DNA from: Dechloromonas sp. A34 | Lineage (GTDB): Bacteria; Pseudomonadota; Gammaproteobacteria; Burkholderiales; Rhodocyclaceae | Length of the DNA stretch: 64,000 nucleotides | NCBI RefSeq assembly: GCF_026261605.1 | Contig: NZ_CP102486.1 | Location: 3,596,001 to 3,660,000, forward strand | Direction of reading: 5' to 3' | In this document: positions 49,563 to 58,440 of the stretch, one piece after another | Layout: each line of letters begins with the position of its first letter | Position numbering within the stretch: the stretch's first letter is position 1 | Translations under genes and position numbers: made by a program | The notes under the pieces: model-generated | Database searches by the model: none | What the model saw: only the letters and a program-made list of their open reading frames with translations | What the model was told of the DNA's origin: nothing

Positions 49563-51947
49563 TCACGACTCACGACCACGCCAGAAAAACCCCGCCAGTG
49601 CCGGTGAGAGCACGATTGCCGCCAGAAGATTGACGATGAACATGAAGGCGAGCAGCAATCCCATGTCGGCCTGAAACTTCAGATCGGAGAAAACCCAGGC
49701 GCCAACACCAACGGCCATGGTCAAGGCGGTGAAGACGGACGCCGTTCCCCGTTGCCGGAGGGCATCGAGCAGTCCGGCCTGCAAGCTTTTCCCCTCTTCG
49801 TCCACGGCATGCTTGATGCGCTCGAACAGGTAAATGCCGTAATCGACGCCGACCCCGACGCCGAGGGCGACCACCGGCAGCGTATTGACCTTGAGGCCGA
49901 TGTCCAGCCAGGCCATGATGGCATTGCAGAAGACGGTCACGATCGCCAGCGGCAGGACGATGCAGACGGTGATCCGGAGCGAGCGGAAGGTCAGCAGGCA
50001 CAACAGGCTGACCGAACCGAACAGCGCCAGATTCACCCACCAGTCGGCCTCCTTCACCACCTCGTTGGTCGCCGCCATGATGCCGGCGCTGCCGGTGGCA
50101 AGACGGAAGCGGATATTGTCGTCGGTGAAGTTGTCGCGGTAGCGCTTGATCTCATCGACCACATGCGTCAGCGTGGTCGCCTGATGGTCCTTGAGGTAGA
50201 GCAGGACCTGGGCGGAATGACAGCCGAACAGGGCGAGATCCTTGTCCCTGGCGTTGGCATCGGTCATGTATTGGCCAAGCTGGGCGCGGGTTTCCGGAAT
50301 GCCGTCCCATTTGATGTTTTCTTCGTTGTTGATGACGTTCAGCGTGCGCACCGAGCCGCCCAGCCCGCGCACCGACTCGACCCCGGCCACCTGCCGCATG
50401 GCGAATTCGAAGCGGTCGAGATGATCCACCATCGCGTACTCCAGACAGGGCTCGCGCATGTTCCGGGGTTCGACGATCACCCCCAGCACGTCGACGCCCA
50501 GGGAAAAATTCGCGGTGATGAACTCGGCGTCCTGGTTGTAGCGCGCCTCGGGACGCAACTCGGGAATGCCCTTGCCGAGGTCGCCCACCTTCAGGTCCCG
50601 GGCGACCAGGGCGGCGCCGAGCAACAGGCCGAGGCCGCAGAGGATGGCCAGCGCTGCCCATTTGCGCTCGACGACGCGGCTCATGATGCGCCACAGGCGG
50701 CCGGCTCCGGTCTCGTGCCCGGCGTGGGTTACCCCCCAGTTGCGCCCGGCCTTCATGTACGACAACAGGATGGGCAGCAGCATCTTGTTGGTCGCGATCA
50801 TGATCGACACCCCGATGGTGGCGGTGAAGACCAGATCCTTGACAATTTTTACCGGGACGAAGGCGATCGCCATGAAGCCCAGCGCATTGGCCAGCAGCGC
50901 GACGCTGCCCGGAATGAAGAGCTTGATGAAACAATGGGTGGACGCGCTCTGGCCGTCGGCGCCGGCCATGACTTCCTGCTTCCAGGCGCTGGTCATCTGC
51001 ACCGCGTGCGACACCCCGATCGCGAAGATCAGGAAAGGCAGCAGGATCGACAAGGGATCGAGGGTCAGCCCGACCAGCGGCATGAGGCCGAGCAGCCAGA
51101 CCACGGGGATCATCGCGGCGACCAGCGCCCAGGCCGTCAGCATGCCGGAACCGGAGTACCAGTAGAGCAGCAGGGCGGTCACCAGGAAGGTCAGGCCGAA
51201 AAAGACCACGATGCTGCCCGTGCCATTGACGATATCGCTGGTCGCCTTCGAGAAGCCGATGATGTGGATATCGACATCGCTGCCCTGCAACCGGGTCCGC
51301 AGTTCTTCCAACTTGTTCCCGAAGTGATGGACGTTGAGGCTTTCCCCGGTTTCCGGGTCGGTTTCCATGAGTTCGGCGGAAATCATCGCCGACCTGAAAT
51401 CGTTGGAAACGATCCGCCCGACCCAATTGGACTTGGTCGTGTTCTCCTTGACCTTCGCCACGGCCCCCGACGATCCATCGTAGTCCGAGGCGACCAGCGG
51501 CCCGCCTTCGAAGCCGTTTTCGACCACCTGATAATGAACCACCTTGGGCGAGAAAATCGAGGTCACCGAAGCCCGTTCCACCCCCGGTAGGTAGAAGACG
51601 CCCTCGTGCACGGCCCGCAGCCGGGCCAGAAACTCTTTCGAGAAGATATCCCCGTGCTTGCTGCTGACGGCAATCAGCACCCGGTTGCCACCACCCAATT
51701 CCTTCTGGTATTCCGTGAAGGTCTTCGTATATTCGTGGCCGAGCGGAATCATCTTGTTGAATTCGGACTTCAAGCCCAGGCGAGCGGCCGAGATGCCCAG
51801 CACGAGCGTGGTCAGGATGCCGATGATCAACAGCGGAAAGCGCTTGCTGAAGATCCAGAAAGCCACGGTGCCGATCAGGCCGGCCTGGAAACTGGAGCGG
51901 CGGAACGCCACCGTGTCGCTGCTTGTTTTTTGCGGACTCATAGCCAT
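49563..51947 (-). CDS. MMPL/RND-type transporter of envelope cassette B
   Basis: 794 aa, paralogue of the 33643-36039 protein with the same two-repeat layout: an early helix (FPLLIIGILTTLVLGISAA), a large periplasmic loop, helix bundles at about 255-405 (LIFAIGVSHAVQMTSAW) and 620-790 (ALGVGVGVDYGIYLFERI). The ending GVGAWVFSDLKFQADMGLL matches cassette A's WTLSPIKFQADMGILL. The start overlaps the YCF48 stop by one base (TGATG). Substrate unknown; context suggests a hydrophobic ketone or acid. Confidence 0.88.
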   Translation of the reverse strand: MAMSPQKTSSDTVAFRRSSFQAGLIGTVAFWIFSKRFPLLIIGILTTLVLGISAARLGLKSEFNKMIPLGHEYTKTFTEYQKELGGGNRVLIAVSSKHGDIFSKEFLARLRAVHEGVFYLPGVERASVTSIFSPKVVHYQVVENGFEGGPLVASDYDGSSGAVAKVKENTTKSNWVGRIVSNDFRSAMISAELMETDPETGESLNVHHFGNKLEELRTRLQGSDVDIHIIGFSKATSDIVNGTGSIVVFFGLTFLVTALLLYWYSGSGMLTAWALVAAMIPVVWLLGLMPLVGLTLDPLSILLPFLIFAIGVSHAVQMTSAWKQEVMAGADGQSASTHCFIKLFIPGSVALLANALGFMAIAFVPVKIVKDLVFTATIGVSIMIATNKMLLPILLSYMKAGRNWGVTHAGHETGAGRLWRIMSRVVERKWAALAILCGLGLLLGAALVARDLKVGDLGKGIPELRPEARYNQDAEFITANFSLGVDVLGVIVEPRNMREPCLEYAMVDHLDRFEFAMRQVAGVESVRGLGGSVRTLNVINNEENIKWDGIPETRAQLGQYMTDANARDKDLALFGCHSAQVLLYLKDHQATTLTHVVDEIKRYRDNFTDDNIRFRLATGSAGIMAATNEVVKEADWWVNLALFGSVSLLCLLTFRSLRITVCIVLPLAIVTVFCNAIMAWLDIGLKVNTLPVVALGVGVGVDYGIYLFERIKHAVDEEGKSLQAGLLDALRQRGTASVFTALTMAVGVGAWVFSDLKFQADMGLLLAFMFIVNLLAAIVLSPALAGFFWRGRES

Positions 51948-52963
51948 CACTTTTTCAGATTCTTCCACTGCACACGCCGCGCTCCGGCCTCGCCGAACAG
52001 CAGCCACTCGTCGCCCGAGGTTTCGACGATGCGCGATACCGTCCGGTGATCCGGGGTGTACCGGGTTTCGACGGACTGGCCGTCGCTGGCTAGCATGGCG
52101 AGGACGCCATCCTTGCCGGCCAGCAGCAGGCGACCATCCTTGAGCACGGTTCCGGAAAAGAACGGCGACTTCGTATCGGACTCCAGTTCGCGCCAACTCC
52201 GCCCCTGATCGACGGAACAGAGAATCTTGCCGCGCATGCCATAGGCGACGAAAGCACCGTTGGCCAGGGCGCTGACCCCGAACAGCGAGCCGTGATAGGG
52301 CGACGGCACGACCTGCCAGGCCGCACCGCGGTCGCCTGAGACGGCGATCAGCCCGGCCTCCCCGACCAGGACCAGGGACTCGTTGCTCGCCGCCATGCCG
52401 TAGAAATGCTTGTCGATTTCCGCATCCAGGATGCTGCGTTGCGTCCATGAGCGGCCGCCATCGGCAGATTCAAGGAGACTGGCATAGCCACCGAATGCCA
52501 GGATCCGGCCGTCGGCCAGGGTCAGGCTGCCGAGCAGCGCCTCCTTCTGACTGGCCGGCAACGGCGCCTGGCGCCAATGGTTGCCGCCGTCCTCGGAGCG
52601 CAGGAGCAGGCCGCTGTGGCCGGTGGCCAGCAGCACGCCGTCCGGCTGCAGCGTCACCGAGGTCAAGGACTTCTCGGTCGCGGTCGGCCGCGCCGACCAG
52701 TTTTCCCCCTCGTCGTCGGAAACGAAGACCAGACTGCGCTCGCCGACTGCCGTGATCCGGCGGCCGGCGCGCACGGCATCGAGGATCGCCACCTTGTTGA
52801 TACTGGCCGTTGCCTTGAGGGCGCGCAGAGCCTCCGCCGCGCTGTCACCGGTGGCGGCCGCCAGCTGCGGCAGATTGAGCGCGACCAGCGCCGACAGGAG
52901 CACAACGGAGCGGCGAATTTCCCGCGAAACTCGAGCCGGCGCATTTCCAGCGTAACGATGCAT
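51947..52963 (-). CDS. YCF48/BNR-repeat beta-propeller protein of cassette B
   Basis: 338 aa; signal segment SVVLLSALVALNLPQLAAATG, then propeller repeats VSDDEGENWSA, RSEDGGNHWRQ, ESADGGRSWTQ, SGDRGAAWQV and SVDQGRSWREL. It shares the AVGERSLV/AVGERSVV opening with the cassette A protein. Start at 52963; the intrinsic terminator at 52989-53022 lies directly before it, so expression depends on read-through or an internal promoter. Confidence 0.85.
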   Translation of the reverse strand: MHRYAGNAPARVSREIRRSVVLLSALVALNLPQLAAATGDSAAEALRALKATASINKVAILDAVRAGRRITAVGERSLVFVSDDEGENWSARPTATEKSLTSVTLQPDGVLLATGHSGLLLRSEDGGNHWRQAPLPASQKEALLGSLTLADGRILAFGGYASLLESADGGRSWTQRSILDAEIDKHFYGMAASNESLVLVGEAGLIAVSGDRGAAWQVVPSPYHGSLFGVSALANGAFVAYGMRGKILCSVDQGRSWRELESDTKSPFFSGTVLKDGRLLLAGKDGVLAMLASDGQSVETRYTPDHRTVSRIVETSGDEWLLFGEAGARRVQWKNLKK

Positions 52964-52988
52964 TTGAAATTTCCGAATCAGGTTGAAG

Positions 52989-53022
52989 AAAAAAACGGGG
53001 GCGGGCACGCTGGCGCCCCCGT
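52989..53022 (-). terminator. intrinsic terminator between DUF1329 and YCF48 genes, cassette B
   Basis: On the minus strand ACGGGGGCG and CGCCCCCGT pair over 9 bases around a 10-base loop and are followed by a T7 run (complement of A7 at 52989-52995). It occupies the same junction as the cassette A hairpin at 37202-37226. Confidence 0.8.
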
Positions 53023-53039
53023 GGCGAGGCAATGGCGGA

Positions 53040-54404
53040 CTACTTGGTTCCCAGCCGCTTCAAGGCTTCGGCGCTGTGATCTGCCCAGCGGCTCTTGACC
53101 CCGAACTTGATCGGCTTCTTTTCCTCGTTGTCCATCCACTCCGCGATATAGGCGCCGCTATTCAGATCGGCGATCGCCCAGGACTGGATGTAGGGAACAT
53201 TGGCGTTGTAGTACTGCATGGTGTAAACGTCATTGACCCGCCACAGCTGGCCGCGGGAATCGTAGGCATCGTCATGGAGCACGGTCCAGCTGTCCTCGTC
53301 GACATACCAGGTACGCTTCGAGTAAATGTGGCGCTGGTTGTCGCGCAAGGTGCCCTCGACCACCCAGACCCGGTGTTTTTCGAAACGCAGGTAGTCCGGA
53401 TTCGGATGGTTCTTGGTCAGGATCTGCTTGTACTTGAGGGAGCGATCGGCCAGCTTGTAGCTGTTGTAGGGAACGATCATTTCCTTCTTGCCGACCAGCT
53501 TGAAGTTATAGGAAACCAGGGAGCCAAAGAAACCGTCGAACTGGTCCGCTGTCCGCAAGCCCTCCAGGGCATCGTCGAAATAGTCGTTGGGGGTTTCCGG
53601 CATCTTCCGGACCCGGCGCAGCCCGGCGTTGTAGAAGTAGAAATCGAGGGGGCGGACCAGGGGGTTCGAAAAGCTCTTGGCTACCCCGGCCCGACCTTCG
53701 ACCTGGGCCGGCGCCGTCTGGAAGAAGATGAACGAACTGACTAGCCCGGCCGGAACGTTTTCCTTGTCGATGAAGTCGGTCGGCTGAGCCCAGACCATGT
53801 GCGGCTTGTTGTAATAGAGCACGCTGCCGTCGGCCAGCACCGGCGCCGTCACCAGGTCCCGCTCGACGCCGCCGCCCCGGTAGCGATACAGATGGTTCCA
53901 CATGACCTGGCGCCCGCTCTTAGGCATCGGGAACGGGATCACCGCGCAGCCGGCGCAGGTGATTTCCTCGTCGGCCAGTTCGGCGACATTGGCACTCTTC
54001 TTGATCAGGTCGTAGATGTCCTGGGGATAGGCCGCCGTGCGGTGCGTCGGATAGACGTTCATCTTGAACGTGGCGTATTTCTTGAGCATGGCGTAGTGGC
54101 CTTCGGTCAGCTTGTCCTTGTGCTGATCGGCATTGGCCGCGGTAATCGTGAGCACCGGCTTCTCCGCAGCAAACGGATCGACATAGCCCTTGTCGGCATT
54201 GAAGCCGGCCGGTGGCGTGGTCAGACCGCCGTTCCAGGCCGGAATGCTGCCGTCGGCATTGCCGGCCTTTTCGGCGCCCAGCGGCGTCAGGTCCTTGCCG
54301 ATGCGCGCGATTTCATCTGCAGTCATTTTGGCCGACGCCGTTCCCAGCAGCAGCGTCGATGCGACGATGACGGAATGCCCAATCAGCTTGATGTAAGTCT
54401 TCAT
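53040..54404 (-). CDS. DUF1329 periplasmic protein of cassette B
   Basis: 454 aa with signal peptide (MKTYIKLIGHSVIVASTLLLGTASA; first 25 residues). It shares with cassette A the blocks LTPLGAEKAGNADGSIPAW, VYPTHRTA, FKLVGKKEMIVPYNSYK and a C-terminal WYVDEDSWTVLHDDAYD. It also has a CAGC motif (EEITCAGCAVIPF) where cassette A has EGCFGGIPF. Same inferred lipid-carrier role. Confidence 0.88.
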   Translation of the reverse strand: MKTYIKLIGHSVIVASTLLLGTASAKMTADEIARIGKDLTPLGAEKAGNADGSIPAWNGGLTTPPAGFNADKGYVDPFAAEKPVLTITAANADQHKDKLTEGHYAMLKKYATFKMNVYPTHRTAAYPQDIYDLIKKSANVAELADEEITCAGCAVIPFPMPKSGRQVMWNHLYRYRGGGVERDLVTAPVLADGSVLYYNKPHMVWAQPTDFIDKENVPAGLVSSFIFFQTAPAQVEGRAGVAKSFSNPLVRPLDFYFYNAGLRRVRKMPETPNDYFDDALEGLRTADQFDGFFGSLVSYNFKLVGKKEMIVPYNSYKLADRSLKYKQILTKNHPNPDYLRFEKHRVWVVEGTLRDNQRHIYSKRTWYVDEDSWTVLHDDAYDSRGQLWRVNDVYTMQYYNANVPYIQSWAIADLNSGAYIAEWMDNEEKKPIKFGVKSRWADHSAEALKRLGTK

Positions 54405-54427
54405 CTCTATTCCTCCTCAGGTGCGTA

Positions 54428-56188
54428 TCAGAACGTGTAGCCCAGGCTGACGCCGTAGAAGGCGCGGTCCCGGCCGTCGTCATAGGTTGCATTGCGGTTG
54501 TAGCCGACATAGGAAGCCTCGGCCCAATAGGCCGCCCGCTCGAAGCGCAGCGAGAGGCCCAGCATCCGGCGCTTTTCATTGAGCTGGCCATCGACCGACC
54601 AGCCCTTCAGATCGTGCGCGAAATAGATCCCGGGTTTGACTGAGACCCCGATCGGAGTCGTGTAGTTGAGTTGGCCGTAGAGGCGATAGCCGTAGGAATC
54701 CGGGGTCGCGTAGCCGTCATTGCTGCATTGGCCGGGCGTCGAAGACGGACAAAGCGGGCCGAGATTCGCGCCGTAGTTGAAAGACCGCCCGTAGCGCACG
54801 GCACCCGTCTCGCCCGGATCATCGATATTGGCGTGCTGGTAGGCGAACTCGGCGATGAATACCCCGCCCGTTGCCCCCCACATCGGCGATAGCAGTTTCA
54901 GGGTATTGACCAGGAACTGCGACTGGGCGACGCGTTCGTAACCTCTCATATAGGTGCCGTCGGCAGCCGTCGCGAACTTGCTGCCGAGGGGCCCCAGGCC
55001 GCTGCCGACGGCGGCGAAGAACATATCTACCGCATTGATCTGGACCGGCTGGTTCGGGCTGTGGCTGAACTCCATGCCCAGGGAAAACCCGCCGGGGATG
55101 TTGGTGGCCAGCGTCAGACCATAGCGGCGGACATCCTCGGGATATTCGAACTGGTACTTCAGGAACTGAAGCTGGGCCGGGCCATGGGCGGGGCTCGAGG
55201 TATGGGCCGAAAAGATCGGGATGCCCGAATGCAGATTGGTCGCGTACAGCCCGACCTGGGCATCGACCGCTTCGATGTTGTAGTGCGCCGCGAAGCCGTA
55301 CTGCCCCGAGTCCTTGGCCTTCTGGTTGCTGCCCCGTTGCATGTAACCGACCGAGCCGTCCGGGAAGGCGATGGCCGGGCCGAGGTTGGCGCTGGCGCCG
55401 CAACTGTTGTCGACACCGATGTCGGAGGTCGAGAAGTAGGTGCCGCAACCGTCGACCACGAACGGCCTGAACTTCCATTCGTAGAAACCTTCGACGGACA
55501 GCGGCAGATCACGCGGCGCCCAGCTGAAATAGGCGGTTTCGACCGGGATCAGGCCTTCCTTGACCTGGGCGCCCGGGCGGCGCAGCGCGGGAATGTCCAA
55601 CGGACTGGTCTGGTTCAGGCCCTGGAAGAACGTGGATTCGCCCCAGTTCAGAACCTGCTTGCCGACGCGCAGGGTCAGATCCGAATTGCTCAGGCGGAAA
55701 TTGCCGTAGGCATAGGCATCGAGCAGCGAGACGCCCGAGAACTTGGCCTCATCGACAAAACCTCGATCGCTGAGCGGGCCGCCGGCATACTGGTTCACCG
55801 AACTGCCGTGGTGCACCGTATTGGTTTCCCAGTTGTTGTCGTACCAGGCCTTGGCACGGACCAGCGCGCCGTAATTGTCTTTCTTGACCTCGAGGTCGGT
55901 GACGAGCTTGACCACGGAAGACACCTGCTCGCCTTTTCGGTAGTTAAGGTTGCCGTCGTCATTGGCCGAAGAGGCGGAAACCCCTCCGTAGGCCGGGCCG
56001 ATCAGGGCCCGGACCGGATTCTCGGCCCGCCACTGGGAACCGTAGGAAATATTGGTGGTGGAAATGATCTTGGTTCCATCATCCAGCTCGGTCTGAAATC
56101 CAAGGGCATGAGCCGAAAACAGGCTTCCGACCAGCCATGGAATCGTCGACCGCGCGTATCGATGGCAACTTGCTTCTGCATCCTTCAT
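54428..56188 (-). CDS. DUF1302 outer-membrane protein of cassette B
   Basis: 586 aa, intact. A signal-like segment (WLVGSLFSAHALGF) is followed by many alternating strand segments. Recognisable family parts are TTNISYGSQWRAENP, LRVGKQVLNWGESTFFQGLNQTS (near residue 175) and the terminal GVSLGYTF barrel strand with C-terminal Phe. AAGGAGG precedes the ATG; a GTG one codon earlier is possible. A CGAACGTTCG palindrome lies about 90 bp upstream, and no bipartite LysR operator is present, so cassette B is controlled differently from A. Confidence 0.88.
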   Translation of the reverse strand: MKDAEASCHRYARSTIPWLVGSLFSAHALGFQTELDDGTKIISTTNISYGSQWRAENPVRALIGPAYGGVSASSANDDGNLNYRKGEQVSSVVKLVTDLEVKKDNYGALVRAKAWYDNNWETNTVHHGSSVNQYAGGPLSDRGFVDEAKFSGVSLLDAYAYGNFRLSNSDLTLRVGKQVLNWGESTFFQGLNQTSPLDIPALRRPGAQVKEGLIPVETAYFSWAPRDLPLSVEGFYEWKFRPFVVDGCGTYFSTSDIGVDNSCGASANLGPAIAFPDGSVGYMQRGSNQKAKDSGQYGFAAHYNIEAVDAQVGLYATNLHSGIPIFSAHTSSPAHGPAQLQFLKYQFEYPEDVRRYGLTLATNIPGGFSLGMEFSHSPNQPVQINAVDMFFAAVGSGLGPLGSKFATAADGTYMRGYERVAQSQFLVNTLKLLSPMWGATGGVFIAEFAYQHANIDDPGETGAVRYGRSFNYGANLGPLCPSSTPGQCSNDGYATPDSYGYRLYGQLNYTTPIGVSVKPGIYFAHDLKGWSVDGQLNEKRRMLGLSLRFERAAYWAEASYVGYNRNATYDDGRDRAFYGVSLGYTF

Positions 56189-56278
56189 CACGAACTCCTC
56201 CTTATTGGTTTTGAAACTTCCTGCCGCTTGACTGTCCTGCCTGGTGCTTGCTACCAGCTTGTTGCCGACGCTCCGTAT

Positions 56279-56288
56279 CGAACGTTCG
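56279..56288. promoter_or_regulatory. CGAACGTTCG palindrome upstream of cassette B
   Basis: A perfect 10-base palindrome between the thioesterase stop and the DUF1302 start. ACGTTCGTT here (56282-56290) also occurs at 8443-8451 before the TetR gene. ACGAACGTTCGT-like palindromes are common TetR-family sites, so a TetR regulator, perhaps encoded outside the window, is possible. Confidence 0.35.
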
Positions 56289-56332
56289 TTCTTTTTATAA
56301 GTAAAAAAAAGCGCCTGACGACAGCACCGAAC

Positions 56333-56803
56333 CTATGCCTTCGCCGGCGGCGATTCGTCGGCGATCATTTGCCCGCTGACCGCGCGGCACTGCGCCTGGG
56401 CCACCGCCACCACCCGGCCGTCAGCGGCGGTGACCTTGATCTCGTAGGTCGCCGTGCGGCCGGCCCGGGCGCTTTCGCGGGCTTCGGCGACCAGGGTTTC
56501 GCCGAGCGCGCCCGGCGTCAGAAAGACGATGTTCAGGGCCTGGGACAGGGCATTCTGGTTATGGGAATTGCAGGCGTAGGCACAGGCGGTGTCGGCCAGC
56601 GCGAAAGTGAAGCCGCCGTGGCAGATGTTGTGGCCGTTGATCATCTCGGCCGTGATCGGCATGGCGATCCGCGAATAACCGGGGCGGATTTCGTCCAGCC
56701 GCATGCCGAGGCGCTGCCCCACCTTGTCGAGCGAGGACATGAAGCGTCCGACCCGGGTGGCCAGCAGGTCGGGATCGACGGGGTGTTGGCTTAGGTTTGT
56801 CAT
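56333..56803 (-). CDS. PaaI-type hotdog-fold thioesterase
   Basis: 156 aa. The PaaI active-site segment NGHNICHGGFTFALADTACAYACNS is nearly complete (residues about 56-80), with the Asn and Asp used in catalysis. PaaI hydrolyses ring-hydroxylated or stalled aryl-CoA esters and frees CoA. It is the last gene of the ketone carboxylase/ligase/thiolase run and may rescue dead-end CoA esters of that route. Confidence 0.88.
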   Translation of the reverse strand: MTNLSQHPVDPDLLATRVGRFMSSLDKVGQRLGMRLDEIRPGYSRIAMPITAEMINGHNICHGGFTFALADTACAYACNSHNQNALSQALNIVFLTPGALGETLVAEARESARAGRTATYEIKVTAADGRVVAVAQAQCRAVSGQMIADESPPAKA

Positions 56804-56824
56804 GCGATGTTTTCCTGTGCTGAG

Positions 56825-57970
56825 TCAGACCGCCAGTACGACGGCGGTCATCGATTTGGTATCGGCGGCCTTGTCGCCACCCATGCAATGGGCCAGGCCG
56901 GTCTTGGCCCCGCTCACCTGGCGTTTTCCTGCCCTGCCCTGCAACTGGCGCGTCAGTTCGACAATCTGCTCGACCCCGGTGGCGCCGACCGGATGGCCAC
57001 GGGACAACAAGCCGCCGGAAACATTGACCGGATGCGCGCCGCCGAGGGCGGCGGCGCCCGATTCGACAAAGCGCCCACCCTCCCCCGGCCGGCACAGGCC
57101 CAGGGCTTCGTAATGCATGATCTCGGCGATCGAAAAGGCGTCGTGGCATTCGACGACATCGAGATCCGCGGGGCCGATTCCGGCCTGCTCGTAGGCCAGT
57201 CGGGCGCCTTCGTAATCGGTATGCCAGCGCGCCAGATCCTGGGGGTTGGCATAGCTGCCGGTGCGCAGAACCGAGGCCCAGACCCGGACCCGAGCGCCGA
57301 TGCGGCGGCCGACCTCTTCCGAGCAGAGGATGATCGCCGAAGCGCCATCGGCCATCGGACAGGACTGCAGCCGGGTCAGGGGATCGGCGATCAGCGGCGA
57401 GGCCAGGACCTCCTCGACGGTGATCGCCTTGGAGAACTGCGCGATCGGGTTCAAGGCCGAATGCTGGCGGCTCTTGACCGACACCATCGCCATCTGTTCG
57501 AGGGTCGTGCCGAACTCGTTCATGTGGCGCCGGGCGCGCAGCGCGAAACTGGCCGGCGTCACCAGGCCGAGCAAGGTATCGATCTCGCTGTTGCCCGAAC
57601 TGAGCAGCCCGATCTGCGGCACGCACATCTTTTCCGAGCCGATGACCATCGCACAATCCACCTCGCCGGAACGGATCGCCATGGCGGCCAGATAAAAGGC
57701 GGTGGACCCCGAGGTGCAGGCATTCTCGACGTTGAACACCGGCATGCCGGTCATGCCGAGGTCGGCATAGATGTTCTGGCCCACGGTCAGGTCGCCGAAC
57801 AGCTTGCCGGCCAGGGCATTCGAGAACACCCCCATCTCGATGTCGCGGGCCTCCAGCCCGGAATCGCGCAGCGCATTGAGGCCGGCTTCGCAGCCCATCG
57901 AGACCACCGAGCGCTCGAAATGTCTGCCGAAGGGAATATTCCCCGTCCCGGCGATCATTACGCCGCGCAT
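56825..57970 (-). CDS. SCP2-type thiolase-like protein
   Basis: 381 aa. Nucleophile Cys85 (NACTSGST), the SCP2-type HDAFSIAE block in place of NEAF, the RGHPVGATG histidine block and a C-terminal AHCMGG cysteine are present, so thiolase chemistry is possible. The start (57970, after GCGAGGAG) lies 13 bp inside the DUF35 gene. Thiolases coupled to DUF35 OB-fold partners are known, for example BbsAB of anaerobic toluene degradation, where both subunits are needed. Here it would cleave the CoA ester made by the ligase upstream (inference). Confidence 0.87.
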   Translation of the reverse strand: MRGVMIAGTGNIPFGRHFERSVVSMGCEAGLNALRDSGLEARDIEMGVFSNALAGKLFGDLTVGQNIYADLGMTGMPVFNVENACTSGSTAFYLAAMAIRSGEVDCAMVIGSEKMCVPQIGLLSSGNSEIDTLLGLVTPASFALRARRHMNEFGTTLEQMAMVSVKSRQHSALNPIAQFSKAITVEEVLASPLIADPLTRLQSCPMADGASAIILCSEEVGRRIGARVRVWASVLRTGSYANPQDLARWHTDYEGARLAYEQAGIGPADLDVVECHDAFSIAEIMHYEALGLCRPGEGGRFVESGAAALGGAHPVNVSGGLLSRGHPVGATGVEQIVELTRQLQGRAGKRQVSGAKTGLAHCMGGDKAADTKSMTAVVLAV

Positions 57971-58440
57971 GCTGGCTCCTCGCCGGAAGCTGCCCGGCTC
58001 AGGCAAAACACCGGGCGCAGGCAAGGCGTCGCCAGGGCATTTTCGCCGAGCTGCATCGACTTCAGGACCAGCCGCGCCCCGACTGCCAGATCGGGAATCG
58101 CGGCCGGGTCGAGCAGGGCGAAGACCCGCAAGGGCACGTCGTCGAGATCGACATAACCGACGGCATAGGGTTCCGGCAGGGCGAACGGCGCCCGGGTGCG
58201 GACCACGGTGAAACTGTAGAGCCGGCCGTGCTCTCCGAACACCCGCCGTTGCAGCGTGCCGTAGCAGGCCGGACATTGGCCGGCGGCGGGAAAAAAGTAG
58301 CGGTCGCAACTGGCGCAATAAGCGCCGACCAGGCCGTGACGCTCCGCATGGTCATCCAGGGCCTGAAAAAGCTCGGGCACGACCGGCGGAAATTTTGACT
58401 CCTGCAACCGGGGCGCAGCCGGCATCGCGTGATGGTTCAT
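57958..58440 (-). CDS. DUF35 Zn-ribbon/OB-fold protein
   Basis: 160 aa. The rubredoxin-like zinc ribbon has Cys42, Cys45, Cys56 and Cys59 (CASC ... CPAC), then the OB-fold (LYSFTVVRTRAPFALPEPYAVGYVDLD, in part). Partner subunit of SCP2-type thiolases, with which it is translationally overlapped here: its start overlaps the ligase stop by one base (TGATG) and its end overlaps the thiolase start by 13 bp. Confidence 0.88.
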   Translation of the reverse strand: MNHHAMPAAPRLQESKFPPVVPELFQALDDHAERHGLVGAYCASCDRYFFPAAGQCPACYGTLQRRVFGEHGRLYSFTVVRTRAPFALPEPYAVGYVDLDDVPLRVFALLDPAAIPDLAVGARLVLKSMQLGENALATPCLRPVFCLSRAASGEEPACAA

